Shown here: positions 8,946 through 18,379 of the stretch, piece by piece
How positions within the stretch are numbered: the stretch's first letter is position 1
Layout: the number at the start of each line of letters is the position of its first letter
Source: CAVTPU01 sp963736695
Lineage (GTDB): Bacteria > Actinomycetota > Actinomycetes > Mycobacteriales > Micromonosporaceae
Reading direction: 5' to 3'
Assembly: GCA_963736695.1 (NCBI GenBank)
Contig: CAVTPU010000004.1
Span: forward strand, 1,798,001 to 1,862,000
DNA length: 64,000 nucleotides
Translations under genes and position numbers: made by a program
The notes under the pieces: generated by a model
Told to the model about the DNA's origin: nothing
Databases searched by the model: none
What the model saw: the letters and a program-made list of their open reading frames with translations, nothing else

Positions 8946-10001
8946 ATGCCGACCAACGACCCAGACGCGATCGACAAAATCGGCCAAGCCGTCATGTCAG
9001 AACCGATGGCGTGGACCGACCTCGCCCGGCAATACGTCGAGAACGACACAGCGATCCCCTTCTATGCCTTCGGAGCCATCGGCATCCCGATGGTGCAGGC
9101 GCAATATGCCCCGGCGCGCCAGATTCAACTGGACAACCTGGTCGCGGCCACACAACGGATCCGGGAACTCGCCCAAGGGCTGGCGAAGGTGGCCGCGAAC
9201 TGGCGCGGCGCCGATCACGCCAGCACCCCGGTCGGCAGGACAGGACTCGCGACTTACACCACACCGCCCGGCAGTGCCGCCGGACACCTCCGCGGCGGCG
9301 TTGAGGCCGCGACAGCAGCGCTGCTCTATGGCGCCGTCAAGCTGATGATCCGTTTCAAGATCGCCAAAAAGCTCGCCGGTTATATCGGCAAACTTGAGAA
9401 GGCCGCATACGGTGGCGCCGTGTTCTGGGCGCTGACCTACCCGTGGGATGATCCGATCGAACGTGCCATCGGCGCGTGGCGGGGCGCAGCGACTCAACTC
9501 GCAGGCGCGAAGGAGCAACTCAGCGCGGCGATCGAAGGCATCGATGACGCGTGGGAAGAAGGTGCCGACAGGGACGCCTTCGACACGTGGATAGCCCGCC
9601 TTTCGCCGGAGTTCGACGACGCGGCTCAGGCCGCCACAAAGAACGCCGAAGTCTTGCAGTCCGCCAAGCAGGCGGTGATCGGATATCAGACTGCGTATAT
9701 ATCGTTCTGTCTGGTCATGATGACCACCATCATCGCCCTGTCGGCGGCGGAGCGGCTCCCCTACGTCGGCCCGATCGCCAAGGTCATGAAGGCGATCGCC
9801 GGCGTGACATTCGTGGTGGGCTCGGCCGGCATAGTCGGCGGCATCGCCACCAGCCTATTCCTGACCATCGGCGCGGTGCCAAACTTGATGCAGACCAGCA
9901 ACTTCGGATCACTGGCCGTGAACCTCGGCGGCGGCGGAGTCGGATTCGTCGACGTGCGAACCGACTGGGACGATCGTCTCGACTCCATCACTGTGGATTG
10001 A
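8946..10001 (+). CDS. ESX-associated protein with two WXG-like segments and membrane helices
   Basis: A 351-residue protein. Two helical stretches with tryptophan turns are seen: LAKVAANWRGADHAS (about 78-92) and IEGIDDAWEEGADRDAF (about 197-213), suggesting a tandem WXG-like arrangement. Hydrophobic helices follow at about 245-270 and 275-320. No family name can be assigned with certainty. GGGAG-type ribosome binding sequence precedes the ATG. It lies in the eccB-led run, 8 bp before the YbaB-like gene, and is probably a substrate or membrane-associated effector of the system. Confidence 0.8.
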   Translation: MPTNDPDAIDKIGQAVMSEPMAWTDLARQYVENDTAIPFYAFGAIGIPMVQAQYAPARQIQLDNLVAATQRIRELAQGLAKVAANWRGADHASTPVGRTGLATYTTPPGSAAGHLRGGVEAATAALLYGAVKLMIRFKIAKKLAGYIGKLEKAAYGGAVFWALTYPWDDPIERAIGAWRGAATQLAGAKEQLSAAIEGIDDAWEEGADRDAFDTWIARLSPEFDDAAQAATKNAEVLQSAKQAVIGYQTAYISFCLVMMTTIIALSAAERLPYVGPIAKVMKAIAGVTFVVGSAGIVGGIATSLFLTIGAVPNLMQTSNFGSLAVNLGGGGVGFVDVRTDWDDRLDSITVD

Positions 10002-10009
10002 GGTTTCTG

Positions 10010-10444
10010 ATGACATCGTTTGGAGAAACCCCGGACATCGAGGGCGAGCTAACCAGGCTGCTCAGTGGCATCGACAGCATGGCGGAGATTCAACAAAGCC
10101 TGGCTGAGCTCACGGGCAGCGGCGAAGCACACAACGGCCTGCTTCGGGTGACGGTCGGTCCGACTGGTGCGCTCACCGACATCACCATCGACCCACGAGC
10201 GATGCGACTGGACTCCCAGTCGATGCGCGACGGTCTTCTGGCCGCGGCGCTCGCCGCGCAGGCCGACGTGTCCACCAAAGTCGACGAACTCATGTCTGGG
10301 CTCGCCCCAGCCGGGTCGGGTTTTGGCGATTTTGTAACCGGTCAGGGAAGTCTCTCGATGCCGACAACCTCTGGCGAAACCACCGACGATCCGATCGCTG
10401 ACATGCGCCGCACGATCGAGCAGGTTCGCCGCGATCTGCTCTGA
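10010..10444 (+). CDS. YbaB/EbfC-like protein
   Basis: A 144-residue protein whose middle (GLLRVTVGPTGALTDITIDPRAM, split as GLLRVTVGPTG and LTDITIDPRAMRL) matches the beta-hairpin and following helix of the YbaB/EbfC family. These small nucleoid-type proteins are frequent beside actinobacterial ESX genes, where their role is unknown. ATG at 10010 lies 8 bp after the previous stop. It is convergent with mycosin 2, the two stop codons sharing TGATCA. Confidence 0.8.
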   Translation: MTSFGETPDIEGELTRLLSGIDSMAEIQQSLAELTGSGEAHNGLLRVTVGPTGALTDITIDPRAMRLDSQSMRDGLLAAALAAQADVSTKVDELMSGLAPAGSGFGDFVTGQGSLSMPTTSGETTDDPIADMRRTIEQVRRDLL

Positions 10445-11698
10445 TCAGGCGTCGGGGGCGCGACGCCGTCGGTTGCGTCGAACGACCGCGATGATGACCG
10501 CGACAACCGTCGTGACGACGAGCGTCGCCACCACACACAGCGCGCCGATGATCCAGGTCATGGCCGAACGGCCCGATCCGGCAGCGCCTGCCTTCGACGA
10601 CGAGGCACCCGACGAGCCGCCGGCCACCGGCACCTCTGTCGCCGATGGGCCGAGGGTGGGTATTGGCCACGCGTTGACCGTTGGCACGTCATCGCGCAAC
10701 GCGCGCAACGGACGCACGGTGCCGAAACCGAACTGCGGGTCACGGCCGGCCACCCCTTGATCCTTCGCGGTGGCGATCAATCGGTTGACGACGTTTTTCG
10801 CGTCCATATCGGGGAATCGGGCGCGCACGAGGGCCGCAGCGCCGGAGACGATGGCCGAGGCGCCACTCGTGTGACCTCCGTAGGCATAACCGCTGGCGGC
10901 CACCGCGCGAATGGCGGTCGAAGCGATCTGGTCGCCGGGCGCGGAGAGCACCACTTCGGGCCCGTAGACCGAGGTGGGAAGGTGCCGGGCAGACTGGGTT
11001 GTCGCTCCGACCGCGATGACCCCGGGGATGTCGGCCGGCGTCGTCACGTCGTTGGGAGAGTATGTGACGCCCGTCTTCGAATCGGTGTTACCCGACGCCG
11101 AGACGAGCACCACATCGTGGTCGAGCGCGTATTTCACCGCGTCGAACACTGGACGGTATCGGATATGGATATCCGACCCGGTCACCCCAAACGACATGTT
11201 GATGACGTCGGCCCCATGGTCGACCGACCACCGGATCGCGGTGGCGATGATCTCCGGCGAGGCGCCGGGCATCGTGATCGCGACCGGGAGGATCTTCGCC
11301 TCCGGCGCGATGCCCAGCGCATGTTCGGCTCCGCCACCGGCGGCGGCGATGATGCCGGCCATGTGGGTTCCGTGCCCGATCGAGTCGCGATCAATGCGAC
11401 CGTCGCCGCCACCGCGCGTCCCGAGATCGATCCCCGGCAGCACCTGACCAGCCAGGTCGCGGTGGGTCGCGTCGACTCCGCTATCGATCACCGCAACGAT
11501 GACCCCCGCACCCTTGGTGATCTTGTGAGCCTCGGGGATCTGCAACGCGTTGAGATGCCACTGCATCGACCTGATCGGAGCGGCGGCAGCGGGCCCGGAA
11601 GACATGGTCACTCCGCCAGCGGCGACTACAGCGACAGTGATCACCGCAGTGATGAACCGAGTCACTGTGGACATCCGCCGCCACCGGACACGAGTCAC
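10445..11698 (-). CDS. mycP: Mycosin (subtilisin-like ESX serine protease), copy 2
   Basis: A 417-residue mycosin. I place the start at the GTG at 11698 because AAGGAG lies seven bases upstream. Signal peptide about residues 9-40. Triad: Asp72 in VIVAVIDSGVD, His109 in IGHGTHMAGI, Ser278 in GGHTSGASAIVSG; the usual GTS is HTS here, but the serine is kept. Oxyanion Asn in SASGNTDS. A C-terminal transmembrane helix (about residues 380-405) precedes a basic tail. It follows the tailed WXG gene at 29 bp, mirroring the arrangement of copy 1. Confidence 0.94.
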   Translation of the reverse strand: MTRVRWRRMSTVTRFITAVITVAVVAAGGVTMSSGPAAAAPIRSMQWHLNALQIPEAHKITKGAGVIVAVIDSGVDATHRDLAGQVLPGIDLGTRGGGDGRIDRDSIGHGTHMAGIIAAAGGGAEHALGIAPEAKILPVAITMPGASPEIIATAIRWSVDHGADVINMSFGVTGSDIHIRYRPVFDAVKYALDHDVVLVSASGNTDSKTGVTYSPNDVTTPADIPGVIAVGATTQSARHLPTSVYGPEVVLSAPGDQIASTAIRAVAASGYAYGGHTSGASAIVSGAAALVRARFPDMDAKNVVNRLIATAKDQGVAGRDPQFGFGTVRPLRALRDDVPTVNAWPIPTLGPSATEVPVAGGSSGASSSKAGAAGSGRSAMTWIIGALCVVATLVVTTVVAVIIAVVRRNRRRRAPDA

Positions 11699-11727
11699 AG
11701 CGTCTCCTTTGGATGGTCGAGGAACGC

Positions 11728-12963
11728 CTAGCGCAACAGGCCGGGCGCGGTGTCTGGGTCGGTGCCCCACACGTCATCATCTTCCTGCAGCCAACTGGAA
11801 TGCTCGTCGCCGGAGCCATGGCCCGCTCCGGCGTGTGGTGCCCCCATCATTCCACCAGCACCGGCGCCCCGGCCAGCACCACGGCCGCCGGCCGCGCCAC
11901 CGGCTCCGCCGGCCATCCCGGCACCGGGCATCGTCGGACTGACCGACGGCCCGAGCCCGGCGCCACGACCCAACGCGCCAGAGCCGAGCGCTCCGGCGCC
12001 CAATCCACCGCCGGCACCGAGGCCACCGCCGCCAAGCCCGGCCGCTCCGCCGGCTCCGACTCCGCTCAGGCCGCCGCCGGTGAGCCCACCGGATCCATAG
12101 CCGCCACCGAGCCCGGCCCCTGCCAGGTCTCCCGCACCGGCGAGACCGGTGCCCGGCAGACTGTCGCCCATTCCTGGCGTGTCGATGCCGCCGATCGGTG
12201 GCACGTCCGGCGTCCCCGGGGCACCCGTACCGATGGGGTCGGGACCGCCGACCGTGCCCACGTTCGGCATGGTGGGCGTCGGCAATCCGCCGGAACCGCC
12301 GGCGGGTAGTCCGCCGCCCGGCCCACCGGTGGGCATCGACGGCAGGTCGCCGATCGGCGTCAACTCGGGAATCGATTGACGGCCAGCGTCTGAACCGACC
12401 GGCACGTTGACAGCGACCGCGCCGATTGAGGAGTTCAACTCCTGATATTTCGCGATCGCCTTGTCGTCCTCGCCGGAGATCCAGTCCCGCAGCCCGGTCG
12501 CCATGCCACCGATGACGGGAATCTTGGCGACGCCTTCCACGAAGCCGCCCTCATAGAGCGGTCGGAGAGCTTGATAGATGGCGTCGGGTGCGAGCCCGGT
12601 CAGCTGACGATTGTCGAGAAAGCCCTGACGTGCCTGTGTCACCTGGTGAATCAACTCGGCGGGGATCGGGATGCTGTCGAGCGCGTTTTTCATCTGCGTG
12701 CTTGCCTCGGCGAGCTGATGCGGCAAGTCTGCGAAGTCTTCGGGCACGGAGGCCAACGCTTGCCCGATCTTGCCGAGCCGATCTCGATAGGCTTCGGCTG
12801 CCGAGCCCTCCCAGGCCTCCAGATCGCGTAGCCCCTGATCGAGAGTGGACCTCGCCGAATTGACCCGGGTGAGGACGACATCCCAGGTTTGGCGCGCCTG
12901 ATCGATAGCGACGTTGTCTCCCGGAATGACAACCTCGTTGATCACGTCTTCCCAGCTGGTCAC
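11728..12963 (-). CDS. WXG-domain protein with Gly-rich middle and acidic C-terminal tail
   Basis: A 411-residue likely ESX substrate. Residues about 1-105 are a WXG100-like helical hairpin with LEAWEGSAAEAYRDRLG. A second helical part runs to about residue 200, then a long Gly/Pro-rich stretch (about 200-385) with many GG(G/L) repeats. The end reads SSWLQEDDDVWG and PDTAPGLL, closely like the tail of the protein at 6155-7399. Its ATG overlaps the upstream stop (ATGA at 12960-12963), and the downstream gene is mycosin 2. Confidence 0.87.
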   Translation of the reverse strand: MTSWEDVINEVVIPGDNVAIDQARQTWDVVLTRVNSARSTLDQGLRDLEAWEGSAAEAYRDRLGKIGQALASVPEDFADLPHQLAEASTQMKNALDSIPIPAELIHQVTQARQGFLDNRQLTGLAPDAIYQALRPLYEGGFVEGVAKIPVIGGMATGLRDWISGEDDKAIAKYQELNSSIGAVAVNVPVGSDAGRQSIPELTPIGDLPSMPTGGPGGGLPAGGSGGLPTPTMPNVGTVGGPDPIGTGAPGTPDVPPIGGIDTPGMGDSLPGTGLAGAGDLAGAGLGGGYGSGGLTGGGLSGVGAGGAAGLGGGGLGAGGGLGAGALGSGALGRGAGLGPSVSPTMPGAGMAGGAGGAAGGRGAGRGAGAGGMMGAPHAGAGHGSGDEHSSWLQEDDDVWGTDPDTAPGLLR

Positions 12964-13466
12964 TGAAAAGCACCACCCTCCCCGGAGGTCTCTTGTCGTC
13001 CGCCGGGCGGCGCCGGCTGATAGGGCGGGTCAGTGATGATCTTGTTGATCTCCTGAGCGGTCAGCTCTTCCCGCTCACGGTAGTTTGCGAGAATATACTC
13101 GGTTGCGTCGATGGCATCCCCGAGATCAGCGGAGACGGTCGTCAACGTCATCAGCACGTTGTTATATGCCCCGGCGTGTCGTTGGGCGAGGTCACGGCCG
13201 TTGGGAAAGAGCCCAAAATGAGTGGCGCCGATCTCGGTGATAACGCCCGTCACCGCCCCGCCGCCACCGCCCATGCCGCTCGTCGCCGGGACGGTCGGCA
13301 TCGTCGTCGCGTTGGGGTTGGTCGGCGCGTTTCCCACGATGCCGGGGATGGTGCGCAGTTCCGTCAGAATCTGCTTGTCGACGTACGCTTTTAGATCCGT
13401 CAGCCACCGAACGGCGCCGGTCAACTGGGCGACGTCCACCACGGTGGGCACCTCTGCAGCCGCCAC
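12960..13466 (-). CDS. ESX-associated helical protein, partner of the tailed WXG protein
   Basis: A 168-residue protein without a named family that I recognise. GTG start with AAGGAGG just upstream. N-terminal helix (about 1-40), a Pro/Thr/Gly linker (about 45-75), then helices containing DATEYILANYREREELT, which resembles DATAEILDNYRTAEDRN of the protein at 5743-6162. Both are followed by a tailed WXG gene with an overlap, so they look like paralogous partners. Confidence 0.8.
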   Translation of the reverse strand: MAAAEVPTVVDVAQLTGAVRWLTDLKAYVDKQILTELRTIPGIVGNAPTNPNATTMPTVPATSGMGGGGGAVTGVITEIGATHFGLFPNGRDLAQRHAGAYNNVLMTLTTVSADLGDAIDATEYILANYREREELTAQEINKIITDPPYQPAPPGGRQETSGEGGAFQ

Positions 13467-13547
13467 GGCTCCTCCTTCGCACGAAATGGCGGCGGTCCTG
13501 ATCGTTCGCCGATCAGGACCGCCTCGGCGTCTCGTCGCAGTGCGGCG

Positions 13548-13826
13548 TCAGCCCCAGAGTTTGGTGTTGCTCACCTCAGTGGTCAGGTAGTTCTCCCGGG
13601 CGATCCCGACAGCGACCCCGATGTCATTGAGGATCTGGTTGATGTCGCGCAACGCGTTGTCCCACTGCTGCTGGTGCTGCTGGTAGGCCTGCCGGTCGGC
13701 ACCCTCCCAGACAATGCGCTGCAGGTTGCTGCGCAACTTGTCCAGCTCATCGTCGATGGTCGACGCGATCACGCGCATCTGCCCGTGCGCGCTCTCCAAA
13801 GCCGCGTAATCAACTTTGATCGTCAT
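13548..13826 (-). CDS. WXG100 family protein (ESAT-6-like)
   Basis: 92 residues, a normal WXG100 length. Two helices joined by IVWEGADRQAY, with the WXG turn at about residues 39-41. It lies 22 bp downstream of a second WXG100 gene; such pairs form secreted heterodimers recognised by EccC. The C terminus (YLTTEVSNTKLWG) contains a Tyr/Glu spacing compatible with the ESX export signal. No signal peptide, as expected. Confidence 0.93.
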   Translation of the reverse strand: MTIKVDYAALESAHGQMRVIASTIDDELDKLRSNLQRIVWEGADRQAYQQHQQQWDNALRDINQILNDIGVAVGIARENYLTTEVSNTKLWG

Positions 13827-13848
13827 CTGGTGTCCCTCACCCTCTCGC

Positions 13849-14181
13849 TCAGGCGCCCGGGTTCAGGGCAGCGTGAATCCGATCGAGCGCCTGTTGCTGT
13901 TGCTCGTCGTTGACCTGGTGCGTGGTGCCCGACTTGTCGAGCAGTCCGGCGATGTTGTCCATCGCGTTGACGAGATTCTTCGCGTCCGTGTTCCACCGCT
14001 CCATCAGCCGCTGAAACCCGCCCGACGCCTGTCCCTGCCAGGCGATCGCCAGGTCATCGACGACGGTCCACAGGTTCTTGAGCTGGGTATCAACATCAGC
14101 CCGCACCGCGCGGACGTCGTTGGCGGCGGCGTGCAAGGTCGCGTGATCGACCTGAATCGGCCCTTGTCCTGGTGCGGTCAT
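13849..14181 (-). CDS. WXG100 family protein (CFP-10-like)
   Basis: 110 residues, two long helices joined by IAWQGQASGGFQRLMERW; the WQG turn is at about residues 48-50. First of the pair and directly downstream of eccC on the same strand (115 bp gap), as in many ESX loci. The polar, glutamine-rich tail (NDEQQQQALDRIHAAL) may hold the export signal. Expected to dimerise with the product of 13548-13826. Confidence 0.93.
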   Translation of the reverse strand: MTAPGQGPIQVDHATLHAAANDVRAVRADVDTQLKNLWTVVDDLAIAWQGQASGGFQRLMERWNTDAKNLVNAMDNIAGLLDKSGTTHQVNDEQQQQALDRIHAALNPGA

Positions 14182-14296
14182 GCCCCACCCCTCCGTGCTG
14201 TGCAGCGAATCGGTCCTCGCTGGTCGGCATTGCCGTCACCACGATAACGGATGCCCGCATCGCCGACCCAGCCCTCATCCTTCATGAGTTGTCACT

Positions 14297-17200
14297 TTAT
14301 AAACATATAGCCGTTTGGATCAGCTGAATTCCGTCCCGGCGACGCACGAGGTGCCCTCGACCGGGTGGTTGCGTGCTCGGACGCAGGTTGCCGAAGAGCT
14401 GTCCTTCGTCCTTGTTGCCCGACAGCATCAGACCCGGCGAGTCCAGTTCGCGCAGCCGCTGCAACACCGGCTCATAGAGCGCCCGAGAGGCGCCGCCCAC
14501 TCGGCGGGCGATGATGAGGTGCAGGCCGATGTCTCGTGCCTGCGGCAACAACTCGAGCAGGACGGCGAGCGGATTGCTGCCGGACGTGACCACCAGGTCA
14601 TAGTCGTCGACGAGCAGGAACAGTTCCGGCCCCGTCCACCAGCTGCGGTCACGCAACTCAACGGGGGTCACCTCCGGGCCGGGCAGGCGGTTGAGCAGGG
14701 CCCCGCGCACCGATTCGAGGACCTGGGTGAAGGCCTGCCCGTTGGGCACATATTCGAGCAGGTGATCGGGGTTGACCGCGCCGAGCAGGCCGCGTCGATA
14801 GTCGGCAACGACGATCCGGGCCTGCGCCGGCGAATATCGATCCTGCACCGCGCGTGCGATGAGGCGCAGCAGGTTGGTCTTGCCGCTCTCGGCGTCACCG
14901 AGAACGATCAGGTGCGGTTCGCTCACCACATCGAGATAGACCGGCGCGAGGTGTTGCTCGTTGATCCCGATCGCGAGGCCGGACACGGTCGGGTCGGCGG
15001 CGGCGAGCAACTGTTCCCGTTCCAGCTGTTGCGGCAGCAGCCGGACGGCCGGTGCGCGCGGTCCGGTCCATGCGCGAGCGACCCGTGTCACCAATGCGGT
15101 GGTCGCCTCCGCGAGGTCGTTGACGTCGCAACGGCCGTCGATGCGGGGCATGGCGGCGAGCAGGTGCAGTTTCTCTTTGGTCAGGCCTCGGCCGGGGGTT
15201 CGCTCCGGAACGTTCGCGGCGGCCCGACGGTCGATTTCGGACTCGGCCGCGTCGCCGAGCCGCAACTCGATCTTCGTGCCGATCATGTCGCGCATGCCGA
15301 TGCGAATCTCGGCCCACCGCGCGGCGGTTGCGACCACGTGCACCCCGAAGCCGAGTCCACGGCCGGCGATGCCGGTGATCACCTGTTCGAGTTCCTCGAA
15401 CTCCTGACGCAGCACGCCCCAACCGTCGACGACGAGGAAGACGTCACCGAACGGGTCGTCGGCGAACTCACCCGCCGCCCGACGTCGCCGATAGGTGGCG
15501 ATCGAATCGACACCGATCTGGGCGAATCGGACCTCGCGTTCCTCGATGAGTGCGTTCACTTCGGCGACAGCGCGGCGCACCGACGCGACGTCCCGTCGAC
15601 CCGCGACACCACTCATGTGCGGGAGCTCGGCAAGCAGCCGCAGACCACCACCACCGAGGTCGAGGCAGAAGAACTGCACCTCGCGAGGCGTGTGGGTGAG
15701 TGCAAGCCCACAGAGCATGGAACGCAGCATCGTGCTCTTGCCCGACTGCGGGCCGCCGACAATGACGAGGTTTCCGCCGGCGCCGTCCAGCTCGACGATG
15801 AGCGGATCCCGCCGCTGCTCAAAGGGGCGGTCGACGATCGCGATGGGGGTGGCGAGCCGGCCGGGCAGGGGCGATCCCGCAGGGTGTAGTCCCCGAACTG
15901 GATCGTCGCGCAGGCCGGGCAGCAGGTCGTCGAGGCTCGGCGCGGTCTGAAGGGGCGGCAACCAGACCTGGTGCGCGGGTCGGCCGTGCCCTCGCAGCCG
16001 CTGGGCGATGATGTCGAGCACCGTGAGACGTTTGCCGCCGGCCTGTTCCCCGGGCTCCGCGGTTTCGATCACCTCGGGCTCCACCGGCCGGGCGATCTCG
16101 GTGACGAGAAACGGAACCACGTGGTGGTGCTGCTCGCCGCGGGTCCGATCGGCCGCCGTCGGTGGCCGATAAGGGCCCGACACGTACGCCGCGCGCAGCC
16201 GCAGCATCGTTGAGGTGTCCACTTTGAGGAACCCGTGTCCCGGGGCCTGCGGCAGTTCATAGGCATCGGGAACACCGAGCACGATGCGACTCTCCACCGC
16301 GGAGAACGTGCGCAGTCCCAGGCGATAGGACAAATAGGTGTCGAGGCCGCGAAGACGCCCCTCCTCCAGCCGCTGCGAGGCGAGGAGCAGGTGCACCCCG
16401 ATCGACCGACCGATGCGGCCGATCTGGATGAATAGATCGATAAAGTCTGGTTTGGCGGCGAGTAGCTCGCTGAACTCGTCGCAGATGACCAGCAGACTGG
16501 GCAACGGCGCCAGGTTGGCGCCGGCGAGCCGGGCCTGCTCGTACTCGTGTCTGCTGACGAAGTTGCCGGCAGAACGCAACAGTTCCTGTCGGCGGACCAA
16601 CTCGCCGGCGAGGGCGTCACGCATCCGGTCGACCATCGGCAGCTCGTCGGAGAGGTTGGTGATGAGCGCGCTGGTGTGCGGCAGTGTGTCGAGGGAGGCG
16701 AACGTGGCGCCGCCCTTGAAGTCGACCAGCACGAAGTTGAGGTTCTCCGACGAGTGGGTGACGGCGAGCGCGGCGACGATGGTGCGCAGCAGTTCGCTTT
16801 TGCCCGATCCGGTCGCCCCGACGATGAGACCGTGCGGCCCCATACCCTCCTGTGCGGCCTCCTTGAAGTCGAGTTCGACGACCGCGCCGTCGAGACCGCG
16901 GCCGAGAGGAATGCGCAGCTGATCACGAATGGGTCGCGGGCGCCAGGTCACAGTGGGTTCGATGGCCGCCGCGTCACCCACCCCGAGCAGGTCCGTGAGC
17001 TGGGTGCTCGTCACCAACGGCTCCGCGGCGGCCTGTTGCGACAGTCGGAAAGGCGCCAGCTGGCGGGCTAGTCCCTCAGCCTCGATATAGGAGACACGGT
17101 CGGGACTGCCGAGGGAGATGGGTTTCTTGCCGCGAACCACCTCGGCCGAGGCGGGGGTGATGTCGAGGCACAACAGCCACGGTCCGGCGTCGCGCGGCAC

Positions 17201-18241
17201 CACCCCGGAGAGATCGATGACCGTGGTCGCCATGAGTCCCATGCCATGCAGTGCACTGCCGGGTGGCACCTCGCCACCGTCGAGAAGCACCACGACATGC
17301 GGGGCGGCCGTCAACGGTTTCGCGTCGGCACTGTGTCGAGGACGCCCGGCGAGCTCCTCGCTCAGTCGCCGCTCGAGGTCCCCGAGGTCGGCGGTGACGA
17401 GTCGGGCGGTGCCCGCGCCGTCACGCTCGCGAGTCGACTGCGTGTGCGGCAGCCACTTGGCCCAGTCCCACTCGTCGACACGCTCGGGCGCGGCGACCAC
17501 GGCGATCCACAGGTCGTCGGGTGCGTGCAGCGTCGCGAGCTGGCAGACGATGGACCGTGCGACGTCGGTCACCGTGGCCCGGTCACCGCGCAGCACCACC
17601 CGGCTGAAGGCCCGCAACGACATCGCGATCGGCAGGTCGGGCACACTGCTGTGCGCGCGCACGAAACGGCGCAACGCGAGGGCGGTCATCGGTTCGAGGT
17701 CCTCGACCGGTTTCGTCTCCGGAGGGATGATCGAGACTGCGAGGCGCTGCGGGCCGACCGCCAACCGCACGTCGGCGAAGTCGTCGTCGACTCGGCGGCG
17801 CTCCCACAACCGGCCCGAGGCCGCGATCGTCCACAGCGAATCCGGGGCAGGATGCCGCCACGTCAGCGCGCCCCGCTGTTGGGCCGCGGCGCGGCGTGCC
17901 TGCCGACGCACCTGAGCGAGATAACGCATATAGTCGCGGCGCTCGGCGTCGAGCTCGGCTTTCTTGTTGCCCCCACCGACGCTCATCGAGCCGATGGCCA
18001 TGCCCAGCATGGACACTCCGAAGAGCCCACCGGCGACCCAGGTGATGGCGGTCGCCGACCGGCCGGCATAGAGCAACGCCATCGCTCCGACGCCACTGAC
18101 CATCGGCAGCACCATGAGGAGCTGGCCGAAACCGCGGGGCAACTGGGTCGGCAACTCCGGCGGCGACTCGAGCAGCAGCTCACCGCGCGGCATTGGTGGC
18201 GCACCGCGCCTCGGACCACGGCGGAAGATGACGGTGCTCAT
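14297..18241 (-). CDS. eccC: Type VII secretion ATPase EccC (fused EccCa-EccCb)
   Basis: A 1314-residue FtsK/SpoIIIE-type translocase, the motor of ESX secretion. Two N-terminal transmembrane helices at about residues 40-85, then three ATPase domains with P-loops GATGSGKSE (about 475), GGPQSGKST (about 832) and GDAESGKTN (about 1118). Walker B strands LLVICDEFSEL, VFLVVDGWG and LFLLVDDYD are present. One uninterrupted chain, so Ca and Cb are fused. The ATG at 18241 follows AGAGGA. The C-terminal domain binds WXG100 export signals. Confidence 0.97.
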   Translation of the reverse strand: MSTVIFRRGPRRGAPPMPRGELLLESPPELPTQLPRGFGQLLMVLPMVSGVGAMALLYAGRSATAITWVAGGLFGVSMLGMAIGSMSVGGGNKKAELDAERRDYMRYLAQVRRQARRAAAQQRGALTWRHPAPDSLWTIAASGRLWERRRVDDDFADVRLAVGPQRLAVSIIPPETKPVEDLEPMTALALRRFVRAHSSVPDLPIAMSLRAFSRVVLRGDRATVTDVARSIVCQLATLHAPDDLWIAVVAAPERVDEWDWAKWLPHTQSTRERDGAGTARLVTADLGDLERRLSEELAGRPRHSADAKPLTAAPHVVVLLDGGEVPPGSALHGMGLMATTVIDLSGVVPRDAGPWLLCLDITPASAEVVRGKKPISLGSPDRVSYIEAEGLARQLAPFRLSQQAAAEPLVTSTQLTDLLGVGDAAAIEPTVTWRPRPIRDQLRIPLGRGLDGAVVELDFKEAAQEGMGPHGLIVGATGSGKSELLRTIVAALAVTHSSENLNFVLVDFKGGATFASLDTLPHTSALITNLSDELPMVDRMRDALAGELVRRQELLRSAGNFVSRHEYEQARLAGANLAPLPSLLVICDEFSELLAAKPDFIDLFIQIGRIGRSIGVHLLLASQRLEEGRLRGLDTYLSYRLGLRTFSAVESRIVLGVPDAYELPQAPGHGFLKVDTSTMLRLRAAYVSGPYRPPTAADRTRGEQHHHVVPFLVTEIARPVEPEVIETAEPGEQAGGKRLTVLDIIAQRLRGHGRPAHQVWLPPLQTAPSLDDLLPGLRDDPVRGLHPAGSPLPGRLATPIAIVDRPFEQRRDPLIVELDGAGGNLVIVGGPQSGKSTMLRSMLCGLALTHTPREVQFFCLDLGGGGLRLLAELPHMSGVAGRRDVASVRRAVAEVNALIEEREVRFAQIGVDSIATYRRRRAAGEFADDPFGDVFLVVDGWGVLRQEFEELEQVITGIAGRGLGFGVHVVATAARWAEIRIGMRDMIGTKIELRLGDAAESEIDRRAAANVPERTPGRGLTKEKLHLLAAMPRIDGRCDVNDLAEATTALVTRVARAWTGPRAPAVRLLPQQLEREQLLAAADPTVSGLAIGINEQHLAPVYLDVVSEPHLIVLGDAESGKTNLLRLIARAVQDRYSPAQARIVVADYRRGLLGAVNPDHLLEYVPNGQAFTQVLESVRGALLNRLPGPEVTPVELRDRSWWTGPELFLLVDDYDLVVTSGSNPLAVLLELLPQARDIGLHLIIARRVGGASRALYEPVLQRLRELDSPGLMLSGNKDEGQLFGNLRPSTQPPGRGHLVRRRDGIQLIQTAICL

Positions 18242-18379
18242 GTCAGGTTCCTCTGCTCGCCGCGATCGAATTTCGCCGCCGTCATCGCACTCCCCCAGAA
18301 GTAGTCCCGCCGGGCCGCCGCCCGTTCGTCATCGTAGGTACTCTCTATGCCTGGTTCCACAAGGGGAGGAAATGCGTCG

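Noticed and set aside
14315..15889. Long plus-strand frame antisense to eccC
   Set aside because: Shadow of the eccC third codon positions; no family features.
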